From positions 1 through 12,983 of the forward strand of contig CAAESW010000061.1 of the NCBI GenBank assembly GCA_900758845.1: 12,983 bases of DNA, given 5' to 3'. Position numbers and translations under genes: made by a program. Below are positions 1 to 6,076 of the stretch, in pieces. The DNA comes from an uncultured Collinsella sp. (GTDB taxonomy: Bacteria; Actinomycetota; Coriobacteriia; Coriobacteriales; Coriobacteriaceae). Under the pieces are notes generated by a model that saw only the letters and a list, made by a program, of their open reading frames with translations, had not been told where the DNA came from and did not search any database. Positions within the stretch are counted from its first letter, which is position 1; every line of letters begins with the position of its first letter.

Positions 1-264
1 CCCGATGACGATGGCGTCCGCGGCAATGCGGTCGGCCACGGCGTGCCACTCGCGCGAGAGCTGCGGCACCACGCCGGCAAAGGCGATCGCGTCGACCGCG
101 CCGAGCGAGAGGTCGTACATCTTAAAGAAGCCCATCAGGCGCACATGGATCTCGTCGGCGGTATAGGAGCGGTCGGTGGGCATACGCCACGACTGCACCA
201 GCTCGTCTCCGTCAAACAGCCCCATGGCCGTCTGCGTGTTTCCCATATCGATAGCGAGCAGCAT
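1..264 (-). CDS. coaX: Type III pantothenate kinase (CoaX), N-terminal 88 residues, cut by the window edge
   Basis: Phosphorylates pantothenate with ATP, the first step of coenzyme A synthesis, in the cytosol. The reading frame is open from the ATG at 264 to base 1 (88 codons). It begins MLLAIDMGNTQTAMGLFDGD, which carries the Asp-x-Gly-Asn-Thr phosphate-binding motif (D6-T10) of the ASKHA-fold type III kinases. Further on, FAGVVPQL matches the conserved 'SVVP' region. Full-length family members are about 255 residues, so roughly two thirds lies outside the window. A GGGAG ribosome site 6 bases upstream favours the start at 264. An in-frame ATG seven codons earlier (285) is possible but has no ribosome site. 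The gene is divergent from the tRNA gene. The family call is secure; the specific gene rests on the N-terminus only. Confidence 0.9.
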   Translation of the reverse strand, partial: MLLAIDMGNTQTAMGLFDGDELVQSWRMPTDRSYTADEIHVRLMGFFKMYDLSLGAVDAIAFAGVVPQLSREWHAVADRIAADAIVIG

Positions 265-300
265 GTCTACTCCCGGTGTTGGCATAAAAGGACGCGCACC

Positions 301-323
301 ATTGTATACGTGCCGTCGACGGC
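301..323 (-). promoter_or_regulatory. Possible coaX promoter -10 box with adjacent 12-bp palindrome
   Basis: On the minus strand a TACAAT box (306-301) lies about 37 bases before the coaX start. Just upstream of it is the perfect palindrome GCCGTCGACGGC (312-323), which would fall in the -35/-10 spacer. No convincing -35 box is visible. The palindrome could be an operator or chance in GC-rich DNA. Confidence 0.25.
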
Positions 324-400
324 GCTCGGCTGCGATTCGTTTACGGTGATAGGGGCTGAGGGGTTTAAATATGAAGGAATTATGCTCTACGAGATTTTCC

Positions 401-429
401 TTGCCGTTTACCGAACTCCCGCGTAATAT
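401..429 (+). promoter_or_regulatory. Promoter of the initiator tRNA gene
   Basis: TTGCCG (401-406) and TAATAT (424-429) are separated by exactly 17 bases, a good vegetative sigma-factor promoter. Transcription would start near 436, giving a leader of about 25 bases before the tRNA at 461. No other gene on this strand lies between. Confidence 0.65.
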
Positions 430-460
430 TCTTTCTTGCGCACATGAGGCGCCCAGACAT

Positions 461-537
461 TGCGGGGTGGAGCAGTCTGGTAGCTCGCCGGGCTCATAAC
501 CCGGAGGTCGTAGGTTCAAATCCTGCCCCCGCGACCA
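461..537 (+). tRNA. Initiator tRNA-fMet (anticodon CAT), CCA encoded
   Basis: The cloverleaf is 77 bases: acceptor TGCGGGG/CCCCGCG, D stem GAGC/GCTC, anticodon stem CCGGG/CCCGG with loop CTCATAA, and T stem GTAGG/CCTGC with loop TTCAAAT. The discriminator is A and CCA is encoded at 535-537. Three initiator hallmarks are visible. The anticodon stem has three consecutive G-C pairs next to the loop. The D stem has A11-U24. Position 1-72 is not a Watson-Crick pair (here U1-G72; E. coli has C1-A72). It is therefore the initiator, not the elongator, methionine tRNA. Its 3' part (from 499) is the left copy of the direct repeat that bounds the island. Confidence 0.95.
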
Positions 538-552
538 AGAACTTGCAGCTCG
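488..552 (+). repeat. Left direct repeat (att-like), 3' half of tRNA-fMet plus flank
   Basis: Bases 499-552 (54 bp) are identical to 5950-6003. Extended leftward to 488, the match is 65 bp with three mismatches (491, 492, 498). The repeat covers the tRNA from the anticodon loop to CCA and 15 bases beyond. This is the usual attachment-site layout of tyrosine-recombinase elements that insert into tRNA 3' ends, here with the intact tRNA at this junction. Confidence 0.85.
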
Positions 553-580
553 GAAGCAAAATTGCTTCCGAGCTTTTTCT
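547..580 (+). terminator. Rho-independent terminator of tRNA-fMet
   Basis: A perfect 13-bp stem (547-559 with 562-574, two-base loop) is followed by a T-rich run. The first six bases of the left arm (AGCTCG, 547-552) belong to the direct repeat shared with the right junction. The rest is unique to this copy. Confidence 0.9.
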
Positions 581-1125
581 TTATCGGTTTACTTTGCGGG
601 TGAATTGCGGGTGAATCCTGAGTCAATTTATTATGTGAAGCAGATAAACCATTGATAATCGCGGGCCGGTCGGCTTGACTTATCGACCGATAAACTCCAA
701 TTGGGAGGAGTTTCGGCGGTCCTTAGCTAATAATAGTGCCGGGGATGGACCGCGCCATCCCCGGACCTTACGCGCCAAAGGGACGAGTCCCCTTGGAACC
801 CCGTCTATTGCTCTCAACACGGAAACAGGGGAGTGGGGGATACGGGTTGTAGGATGCCGACGGGCGAGCGCTATGCTGTCTCAAGTCCGCATGTAGCTTG
901 TTCGGAGGCCGTCTCTGCGTCTCAAGGCGGGCAATGAATTCTGGCAATCGAACTTCTTCGTATCTGTTCGCTGCGACTTGAGCGATGCGCTCCGCACAAA
1001 TAATGTTGCCGAAGCATGCGGAATATCAGAAGAGAGATTGCAGGACATGAGTCAGCGCATGAAGAGCTGCCCGTCGTTTTGATAATGACATAATTAAGTG
1101 GCAAACTAAAGCGATCGGAGCGACC
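581..1125. other. Stretch without a convincing gene: hairpin and interrupted open frame
   Basis: The 545 bases between the tRNA terminator and the regulator hold the 11-bp tandem repeats, a strong hairpin at 739-764 (10-bp stem CCGGGGATGG, six-base loop, no T run), and one plus-strand frame open from 648 to 1082 except for a TAG at 894-896. The second part of that frame (897-1082) reads like protein (for example NNVAEACGISEERLQDM) but has no ATG and no ribosome site. It could be the tail of a decayed island gene. I do not recognise it. Confidence 0.35.
594..615 (+). repeat. Tandem pair of 11-bp repeats near the left junction
   Basis: TTGCGGGTGAA occurs twice back to back (594-604 and 605-615), 41 bases inside the left att-like repeat. 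Short direct repeats with helical spacing near an att core often act as arm-type integrase binding sites. A similar set with 11-bp spacing lies near the other junction (5816-5844). The role is inferred. Confidence 0.5.
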
Positions 1126-1983
1126 ATGATTCTTGACAGCCTGCGTAACAGCGCGTCTTTTAATGAAACCGACCGAGCCATTGCTACCCATCTGCTTAAT
1201 CATACCGGCGACCTTAAGACCCTCACTATGGCAAAGCTCGCACAGGAGACTTACACCTCGAACGCGACAATCATCCGCTTTTGTAAGAAATTGGGCCTAA
1301 GCGGCTATCGAGAGTTGATCATGCAGCTCATCCAGGAGATAAGCGGAGACTATCTTCTGGCTGCCACTGTCGATCACAATCGTCCTTTTGGCAGTACCGA
1401 TTCAATTGAGGCCATCGAGGGCAACCTTGCAAATCTCCTGAAGGGCGTCATAGATCAAACGAAAATCGAGCTCGATAGCGCCAAGTTGAGCATAATCGCC
1501 AAGGCAGTTCTTAGCGCCCCGCGAATTTACATCTTTGCTAAAGGGGAAAGCTATCTGGCGGGATGTATCTTTCGCAACAATCTTCTCAAGCTCGATCGTC
1601 ATGTCACCATGGCAGACGACGGGGGCCTGCAGACACTGCACGTTAAGAACGGTAGGCCCGGCGACCTGTTTTTATTCCTAAGCTACAGCGGCATTCATTA
1701 TGATTATTCCAAATACGCCGCCGCTCTTTCCGAGCGCGGAATCAAGCCGTGTTTAATCACAGCGTTTTCTGATTCGGCGCTCGCCAGGCAATGCGACACT
1801 GTCTTGCTCATTCCAAAATCAGAGCGCGTGATTGGAAAGGTTGCCAATTACGCTTCCATGATCTCGCTCACGTATACGCTTCAGGTTATTTATTCGCTTA
1901 TATTCAATCAGGATTATCAAGAGAACTATCGTGTAAAACACGAGGCCGATTCGTTCATCTTTACGAGTTTTGCGGAGATTTAG
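1126..1983 (+). CDS. RpiR/MurR-family transcriptional regulator (HTH + SIS domain)
   Basis: This is a cytosolic DNA-binding regulator that senses a phosphosugar. At 285 residues it has normal length for the family. Residues 1-75 form the RpiR-type helix-turn-helix, with the typical core TMAKLAQETYTSNATIIRF followed by CKKLGLSGYREL. Residues about 122-255 are a SIS sugar-phosphate-binding domain, with RIYIFAKGES and LFLFLSYSG as the ligand-loop motifs. The ATG at 1126 has GGAG five bases upstream. It is convergent to the PTS/GH4 cassette and shares the terminator between them, as is common for regulators of imported phospho-glucosides. The most likely effector is a 6-phospho-alpha-glucoside, and it may activate or repress the cassette (inference). 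The gene is more AT-rich than the flanking chromosomal genes, in line with transfer. Confidence 0.88.
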   Translation: MILDSLRNSASFNETDRAIATHLLNHTGDLKTLTMAKLAQETYTSNATIIRFCKKLGLSGYRELIMQLIQEISGDYLLAATVDHNRPFGSTDSIEAIEGNLANLLKGVIDQTKIELDSAKLSIIAKAVLSAPRIYIFAKGESYLAGCIFRNNLLKLDRHVTMADDGGLQTLHVKNGRPGDLFLFLSYSGIHYDYSKYAAALSERGIKPCLITAFSDSALARQCDTVLLIPKSERVIGKVANYASMISLTYTLQVIYSLIFNQDYQENYRVKHEADSFIFTSFAEI

Positions 1984-1988
1984 TCATA

Positions 1989-2036
1989 CAAAAGGTGACC
2001 CCAAGCATCTTGCCTTGAGGCCACCTTTTGTGCTTT
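1989..2036. terminator. Shared terminator between convergent rpiR-type gene and GH4 gene
   Basis: CAAAAGGTGACC (1989-2000) pairs with GGCCACCTTTTG (2019-2030), with one internal mismatch and an 18-base loop. TGCTTTT follows on the plus strand. It lies between the ends of two convergent genes and could serve both, although the minus-strand side lacks a clear T run. Confidence 0.7.
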
Positions 2037-2055
2037 TGCTATCTGGATGGCTTCT

Positions 2056-3384
2056 CTACTTCAGCTCAGGCCAATAGCCCTTGTTCGCCTCGATCATGTC
2101 GTCCAAGACTTCCTTAGCCACGCGCGCTGAGGGAATCGTGCGATTGAGGGTGAAGGCCTCGAGTGCCTTCTGGTAGGAGCCCTCGATAACGGCCTCGACC
2201 ACAAGGCCCTCGCAGGCATCCTGCTGCTCGATAAGGCCCTTGTAGAAGCGGGGAATCTTCCCGACGCGGATCGGTTCGGCTCCTCGATCGGTGATGTACG
2301 CCGGAATCTCGACGGTCGCGTCGTCCGAGAGATTCTCGATTGCGCCATTATTGGGCACAATCACCAGCTGGCGATGGCGCAAATCCTTCGCCAGGGACTT
2401 GACGACATCGACAATGAACCTGCCGTGGACGCCTACGTAGAACTGCGTGAGATCGACCTTTTCACCGCGCTTAAGCGCCGCAGATGCGTCGAAGATACGC
2501 TTTTCGCGGCCGTTTACGACCTGCATGCCACGCGTGTTATTGATGTCCATGTACTCCACGCAGGCATCGGGCAACAGGTAATACTGGTAATAGGTGTTGG
2601 GGAGGTAATCCTGGAATAGCGTAGAAATCGTTGCCGCATTCTTGAAGGTGTGGGCCCAATCTGGGTCCTTTACCAAGGCGTCATTGAGACTTGCCTCGGA
2701 AATATAACCGTACTTACGCACGTGCTCTTTGAGCTTGTCCGTAACGTCGACGCCCTTGCAACGTACGCTGGTATACCACCCAAAGTGATTGAGGCCAAAG
2801 TAGTCGACTTCAATGTCGTCGAGTTCGCAGCCCAAAATTTCCGCCATGCGGGCTTCAATCTCTACCGGCATATCGCAGATGTCGAGAATGCGAGCGTTTG
2901 GACGCAACTTGTGCATCGCCTTGGCTACGATGGCAGCGGGGTTGGAGTAGTTGACGATCCAGTAGTCCTTGCAGGCGTACTCCTCGCAGAAATCGACAAG
3001 CTCGCACATGGGGAAGATGGTCCTCATGCCATAGGCCATGCCACCTGCTCCGCAGGTCTCCTGGCCGACTACGCCATGGCGCAGGCTGATCTGCTCATCT
3101 TGGATACGCATCTTGAGCCCGCCCACGCGCATCTGCGCCATAACAAAGTTCGCATCTGTAAATGCTTCTTTGGGGTCGACGGTTACATGCAGGGGAATCT
3201 CGGGAGCAAGGTCATCGATAACTGCCTTAACCACCACAGCGACCGTGTCCTGGCGTTCCTTGTCGATGTCATAGAGCCAAAGCTCACGAATCCCCAGTTC
3301 GTCTTTTTGATCAATCAGGTCTTTGACGATACCGGCGGTATAGGTGCTGCCGCCGCCGCAGATTACAATCTTGTATCCGTTCAT
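2056..3384 (-). CDS. Glycoside hydrolase family 4, 6-phospho-alpha-glucosidase
   Basis: Hydrolyses 6-phospho-alpha-glucosides delivered by a PTS (for example maltose-6-phosphate) to glucose-6-phosphate and the free aglycone, by the NAD+- and Mn2+-dependent redox-elimination mechanism of GH4. Counting from M at 3384 gives 442 residues, close to GlvA/MalH (about 441). The NAD+ loop is ICGGGSTYT (residues 8-16). Expected metal ligands are C170 and H200 (in GLNHFGW), the general acid is D171 in CDMP, and the base is Y265 in PNTYYQYY. CDMP, rather than CNVP, marks the alpha-type enzymes. The frame extends to 3423, but the GAAAGG ribosome site (3400-3395) fits the ATG at 3384 (10-base spacing). It sits only one base from the ATG at 3393. 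It is the last gene of the minus-strand cassette, 19 bases after the small membrane gene. Confidence 0.93.
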   Translation of the reverse strand: MNGYKIVICGGGSTYTAGIVKDLIDQKDELGIRELWLYDIDKERQDTVAVVVKAVIDDLAPEIPLHVTVDPKEAFTDANFVMAQMRVGGLKMRIQDEQISLRHGVVGQETCGAGGMAYGMRTIFPMCELVDFCEEYACKDYWIVNYSNPAAIVAKAMHKLRPNARILDICDMPVEIEARMAEILGCELDDIEVDYFGLNHFGWYTSVRCKGVDVTDKLKEHVRKYGYISEASLNDALVKDPDWAHTFKNAATISTLFQDYLPNTYYQYYLLPDACVEYMDINNTRGMQVVNGREKRIFDASAALKRGEKVDLTQFYVGVHGRFIVDVVKSLAKDLRHRQLVIVPNNGAIENLSDDATVEIPAYITDRGAEPIRVGKIPRFYKGLIEQQDACEGLVVEAVIEGSYQKALEAFTLNRTIPSARVAKEVLDDMIEANKGYWPELK

Positions 3385-3403
3385 GTTGTTCATGCCTTTC
3401 AAA

Positions 3404-3673
3404 TCAAATCGAGCCGCAGACAATCCTGGTCGCTATCTGTATGAAGTAAGTAACGATGTTGATAACGGCCGCCATGCCCGCAACGCTGCCCGCATCCGCG
3501 TGCTTTCCTGAATGCCGGGTCCAAACCGCAGCGAGTAGACCAAGGAGTGGCCAGATAAAACCGCATACGAATGCAGCCATCAGAGCGAGAAGACCCCTTG
3601 TCGACTTTTCTTTGTACATGTTGAGCAGGCGTTCGAACATGCCTCGGATTGAATGTAACGTTTTGGTCAACAT
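3404..3673 (-). CDS. Small two-helix membrane protein of unknown function in the PTS cassette
   Basis: I do not recognise this 89-residue protein. It has a basic amphipathic N-terminus (MLTKTLHSIRGMFERLLNMY), then two hydrophobic stretches at about 27-51 and 62-85, joined by a short polar loop (RHSGKHADAG). This suggests two membrane helices. The start is well supported: AAGGAG (3684-3679) lies five bases before the ATG at 3673. It begins 38 bases after the EIICB stop and ends 19 bases before the GH4 start, so it is almost certainly co-transcribed with both. No signal peptide cleavage site or PTS phosphorylation motif is visible. It might be an accessory of the permease, but this is only inferred from position. 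Confidence 0.7.
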   Translation of the reverse strand: MLTKTLHSIRGMFERLLNMYKEKSTRGLLALMAAFVCGFIWPLLGLLAAVWTRHSGKHADAGSVAGMAAVINIVTYFIQIATRIVCGSI

Positions 3674-3711
3674 GAGGTCTCCTTGCTTGTCGTCTGTCGA
3701 TCAGGCGACTG

Positions 3712-5274
3712 TTAATCTTCCAGATTAAGGATGGGACGAAGCAGGTCGTAGACGGAGTGCACGTTGGTTCCCACGACAATTTGGACATTGGTGCCGTTCT
3801 TAAACAGGCCCTTGTCGATAGCCTTCTTGATGGTCTCTTCGTTGACCTTATCGGGATCCTTGACCTCGACACGGAGACGAGTCATGCAGCAGCCCATGGT
3901 GTTGATATTGTCCTTACCGCCAAGGCCGTTGATGATGTTCTGCACCATCTCCTGCTGTTTTGCGTCGACTTCCGGAGTTCCGGAGGACTCGAGAGCATTG
4001 TTGTCTCCGGAGACCTCTGCAGACCACTCTGCGGAACGGCCGGGCGTCATGAGGTTGAGCTTCTTGATCACCATCGCCAGAACGATGAACGAAACGGCGG
4101 CAAACACGATGCCCAAGACGATGTAAATCGGGAACTTGGTGACGCCCATTGGCAAAGGCAGGCCGAGCGTGAGCAGCTCGATGCCACCGTACATGTTAAG
4201 CAAGCGGACTCCCAGGACAAACAGGAGCATCTCGCCCAGTCCGTAGAACAGGCTGTAGGCAACCCAGAGAACCGGAGACGCGAACAGGATCATGAAGTCG
4301 AGCGGCTCAGTGATGCCGGAGAGCATGGCGGTGATGTAAATGGGCACCAGCATGGCTGCGACAGCTTTTCGATTCTCCGGACGGGAAGTCGCAATCATTG
4401 CGAGCACGGTGCCGAGGGTTACGAATTCCTTGCCAAAGCCGAACATGGCAAAGCGGACAGAGGGGTCGACTGTGGTGAGGGATCCGTCGGCGATATGGGG
4501 AAGCTCGGCATAGAAGATGTTTGCTGCGCCGGAAACACTCTGGCCGGCGACGACCGCCGTGCCGCCAATCGCGGAGTAGTCAAACGGCATCCACATAAAG
4601 TGGTGCATGCCGAGAGGTACGAGGACGCGGTTCAGGAAGCCGTAAATGAAAACGCCCAGACCACCCGAGGCTGCGATGAATGAAGAAGCGTTGCTGATGG
4701 CGTTGGCGATAGGGGGCCACACGATAGTCGCTCCGATGCCGAAGACAATGCTCAGCGGAACCATCGCCAGAAGGGCCAGGCGGGGTCCGCCGTAAATCCG
4801 GATATACTCCGATACCTTTACGTCGATCAGTTTGTTATAGAGCCAACCGCAGAAGCATCCGATGAGTACGCCGCCGAAGACGTTGACATCGGTAACTTGA
4901 AGACCCAGTACCGTTGCCTGGCCAGTGCCATACAGACCCATCGCGCCGGCTTTTGCCAGCTAATCGGTGAGCGTCAGGTAGGCGTTGTTGACATACAGGA
5001 ACATGAGGTAACTAATAAGTCCAAACACTGCCGCGTTGGATTTTTGCTTCTTTGCGAAGCCTGCCGTCAGGCCGACTGCGAAAATCACTGGCAGGTTGCC
5101 GATCACCGCGGAGTTGGTTGCCGCGGAGAGCAGCGTGCCCAGATCTGCGACAACTCCGCTGCCGAGCGAGCATACCGTAGCGATGGCCAAAATGATGCCC
5201 GTTACCGAAAGGTACAAAATAGGGTCGACGATAACGCGGCCAAAGTTCTGGAAGGCCGTTTTGACTTTATCCAT
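3712..5274 (-). pseudogene. PTS EIICB permease for alpha-glucosides, interrupted by an in-frame amber codon
   Basis: Glucose/glucoside-family PTS permease, which would import and phosphorylate an alpha-glucoside at the membrane. One frame of 520 codons is broken only by TAG at codon 105 (4962-4960). The upstream part ends YLTLTD, and the frame continues LAKAGAMGLYGTGQ in the same register, so it is a nonsense change and not a frameshift. EIIC membrane helices fill residues 1 to about 410, including LPLGMHHF-like PLGMHHF and the GITEP motif at about 320-324. The C-terminal EIIB domain (about 445-520) has MGCCMTRLRV, where the Cys before MTRLR (C463) is the likely phosphorylation site. No EIIA domain is present, so phosphate must come from an EIIA elsewhere. 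A purine-rich AGGAGAGGGGA ribosome site precedes the ATG. The downstream ATG at 4941 lacks a good ribosome site, so reinitiation is doubtful. A sequencing error at 4960-4962 is the alternative. Confidence 0.85.
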
Positions 5275-5496
5275 CTCTTCCCCTCTCCTAACTAATCTCG
5301 GGGGCTTGCCCCTTAGGCAGAGACGACATTCGCGTACTTGCCGGCGTCAGGTGTTGATGTCGCCTCTGTTTACGGATTTCATGATAGTTGGGGTGTTTGC
5401 AAACAGGGCGGGCTGGAACAAACGGTTCTTAAAAACAAGTGCGACTAATCTATTTCGTTGTTACCATCTTTCCATTTCGGTCAGCGGTATTCTTTT
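5275..5496 (-). promoter_or_regulatory. Leader and probable control region of the PTS/GH4 cassette
   Basis: There is no gene here. The perfect 12-bp palindrome TGTTTGCAAACA (5394-5405) is a plausible operator. A TATCAT box (5386-5381 on the minus strand) could be a -10 that places the palindrome in the spacer; the -35 is weak. Downstream, in the expected mRNA leader, CAGAGGCGACAT (5368-5357) and ATGTCGTCTCTG (5329-5318) form an 11-of-12 inverted repeat with a 27-base loop. A small GGGG-CAAG-CCCC hairpin lies closer to the start. The regulator could be the RpiR-type protein, but this is inference. Confidence 0.4.
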
Positions 5497-5775
5497 TTAG
5501 GCAAATGGCTTTGGACGCGAGTGACTAGCTACGCCTTGATTTGCCAAGTTTGAAATCCATCCATCTCTTTTTAATAGGCTCTTGCGAAGTTTTGGTCTCG
5601 AGGAGACGTTCCGGCTCTTGCTGCCCGGGCGTCCCGGAAGAAAGGAGGAGGAGCGGAAGAAGCATTCCGATCCTGTGCGCGTCCATTTCCTGTGACAGCA
5701 GGGTTTCAAGCAGCTTTTTCGCTTCATCGAGGCGCAGGGACTGCCTTTCGGCTCCCTGCGACCGCGGGACTGATA

Positions 5776-5795
5776 CTGCATCGCATGCGATGCAG
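5776..5795. repeat. 20-bp perfect palindrome
   Basis: CTGCATCGCATGCGATGCAG is its own reverse complement, with no spacer. It lies within the putative integrase remnant, about 20 bases from the tandem repeats at 5816. It might be a dimer-binding site or a cruciform-prone sequence. Confidence 0.45.
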
Positions 5796-5815
5796 CTGTT
5801 GAAGTCAAGCAATCG

Positions 5816-5844
5816 TTGGTCGAATTTTGGTCGAAATTGGCACG
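5816..5844. repeat. Tandem TTGGTCGAA repeats near the right junction
   Basis: TTGGTCGAA occurs at 5816-5824 and 5827-5835 (11-bp spacing). A degenerate third unit, TTGGCACG, is at 5837-5844. The block lies about 105 bases inside the right att-like repeat and mirrors the 11-bp tandem repeats near the left junction. It is a candidate set of integrase arm sites. Confidence 0.45.
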
Positions 5845-5938
5845 GCATTAATTCAAGCATTTTATCAAAATATGTTAATCTACCTGCGCATATAACGGTA
5901 TCAAAGAGCTTCAAAAGGTGTCGATAAACAGCGATATT

Positions 5939-6003
5939 CCGTTCTCATGACCCGGAGGTCGTAGGTTCAAATCCTGCCCCCGCGACCAAGAACTTGCAGC
6001 TCG
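5939..6003 (+). repeat. Right direct repeat (att-like): displaced 3' half of tRNA-fMet
   Basis: 5950-6003 is identical to 499-552, and 5939-6003 matches 488-552 with three mismatches (5942, 5943, 5949). Only the anticodon loop, variable, T and acceptor 3' parts are present. There is no 5' half, so it is a pseudo-tRNA fragment and not a gene. It marks the distal end of a roughly 5.45 kb insertion. Confidence 0.85.
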
Positions 6004-6028
6004 TCGGCCTAGCCGGCGAGCTTTTTTG
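5998..6028 (+). terminator. Terminator following the displaced tRNA fragment
   Basis: GCTCGTCGGC (5999-6008) pairs with GCCGGCGAGC (6012-6021) across a three-base loop, with one T-G wobble, followed by six T. The left arm begins inside the direct repeat. Before insertion this was presumably the terminator of the tRNA-fMet gene, or else it came with the element. Confidence 0.8.
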
Positions 6029-6076
6029 TTATCCCGGGACTGTGTTTTCGGTCCAATTCTTGGCCTCTCAAACAAA

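Larger units (their letters stand above)
5525..5914 (-). pseudogene. Possible decayed tyrosine-recombinase (integrase) fragment
   Basis: A 129-codon frame next to the right att-like repeat contains SLRLDEAKKLLETLL followed by DAHRIGMLLPLLLLSSG (residues 59-94, about 5740-5633). This resembles the start of the catalytic domain of phage-type integrases ('lT.eEAk.lL...... R.G.lL.L.L.TG.RrGE'). The segment after it (TPGQQEPERL) does not preserve the first catalytic Arg. The downstream His-x-x-Arg and Tyr regions are absent, and the N-terminal half matches nothing I know. Position beside an att site fits an integrase. The resemblance is short, so this may be chance. Confidence 0.3.

Noticed and set aside
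43..426. 127-codon plus-strand frame overlapping coaX
   Set aside because: It is antisense to the conserved CoaX N-terminus and runs into the tRNA promoter. No ribosome site or domain.
2650..3444. 264-codon plus-strand frame opposite the GH4 gene
   Set aside because: It is antisense to a gene with intact catalytic and metal-binding residues, and shows no recognisable domain of its own.
3757..4683. 308-codon plus-strand frame opposite the EIICB gene
   Set aside because: Shadow of the membrane permease. Its composition (His, Asp, Gln rich) is the usual antisense pattern of hydrophobic coding sequence.
3712..4941. Treating the 409-codon downstream part of EIICB as an independent gene
   Set aside because: The frame continues without shift into the upstream part across one TAG, and the first EIIC helices would be missing. 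There is also no good ribosome site before the ATG at 4941.
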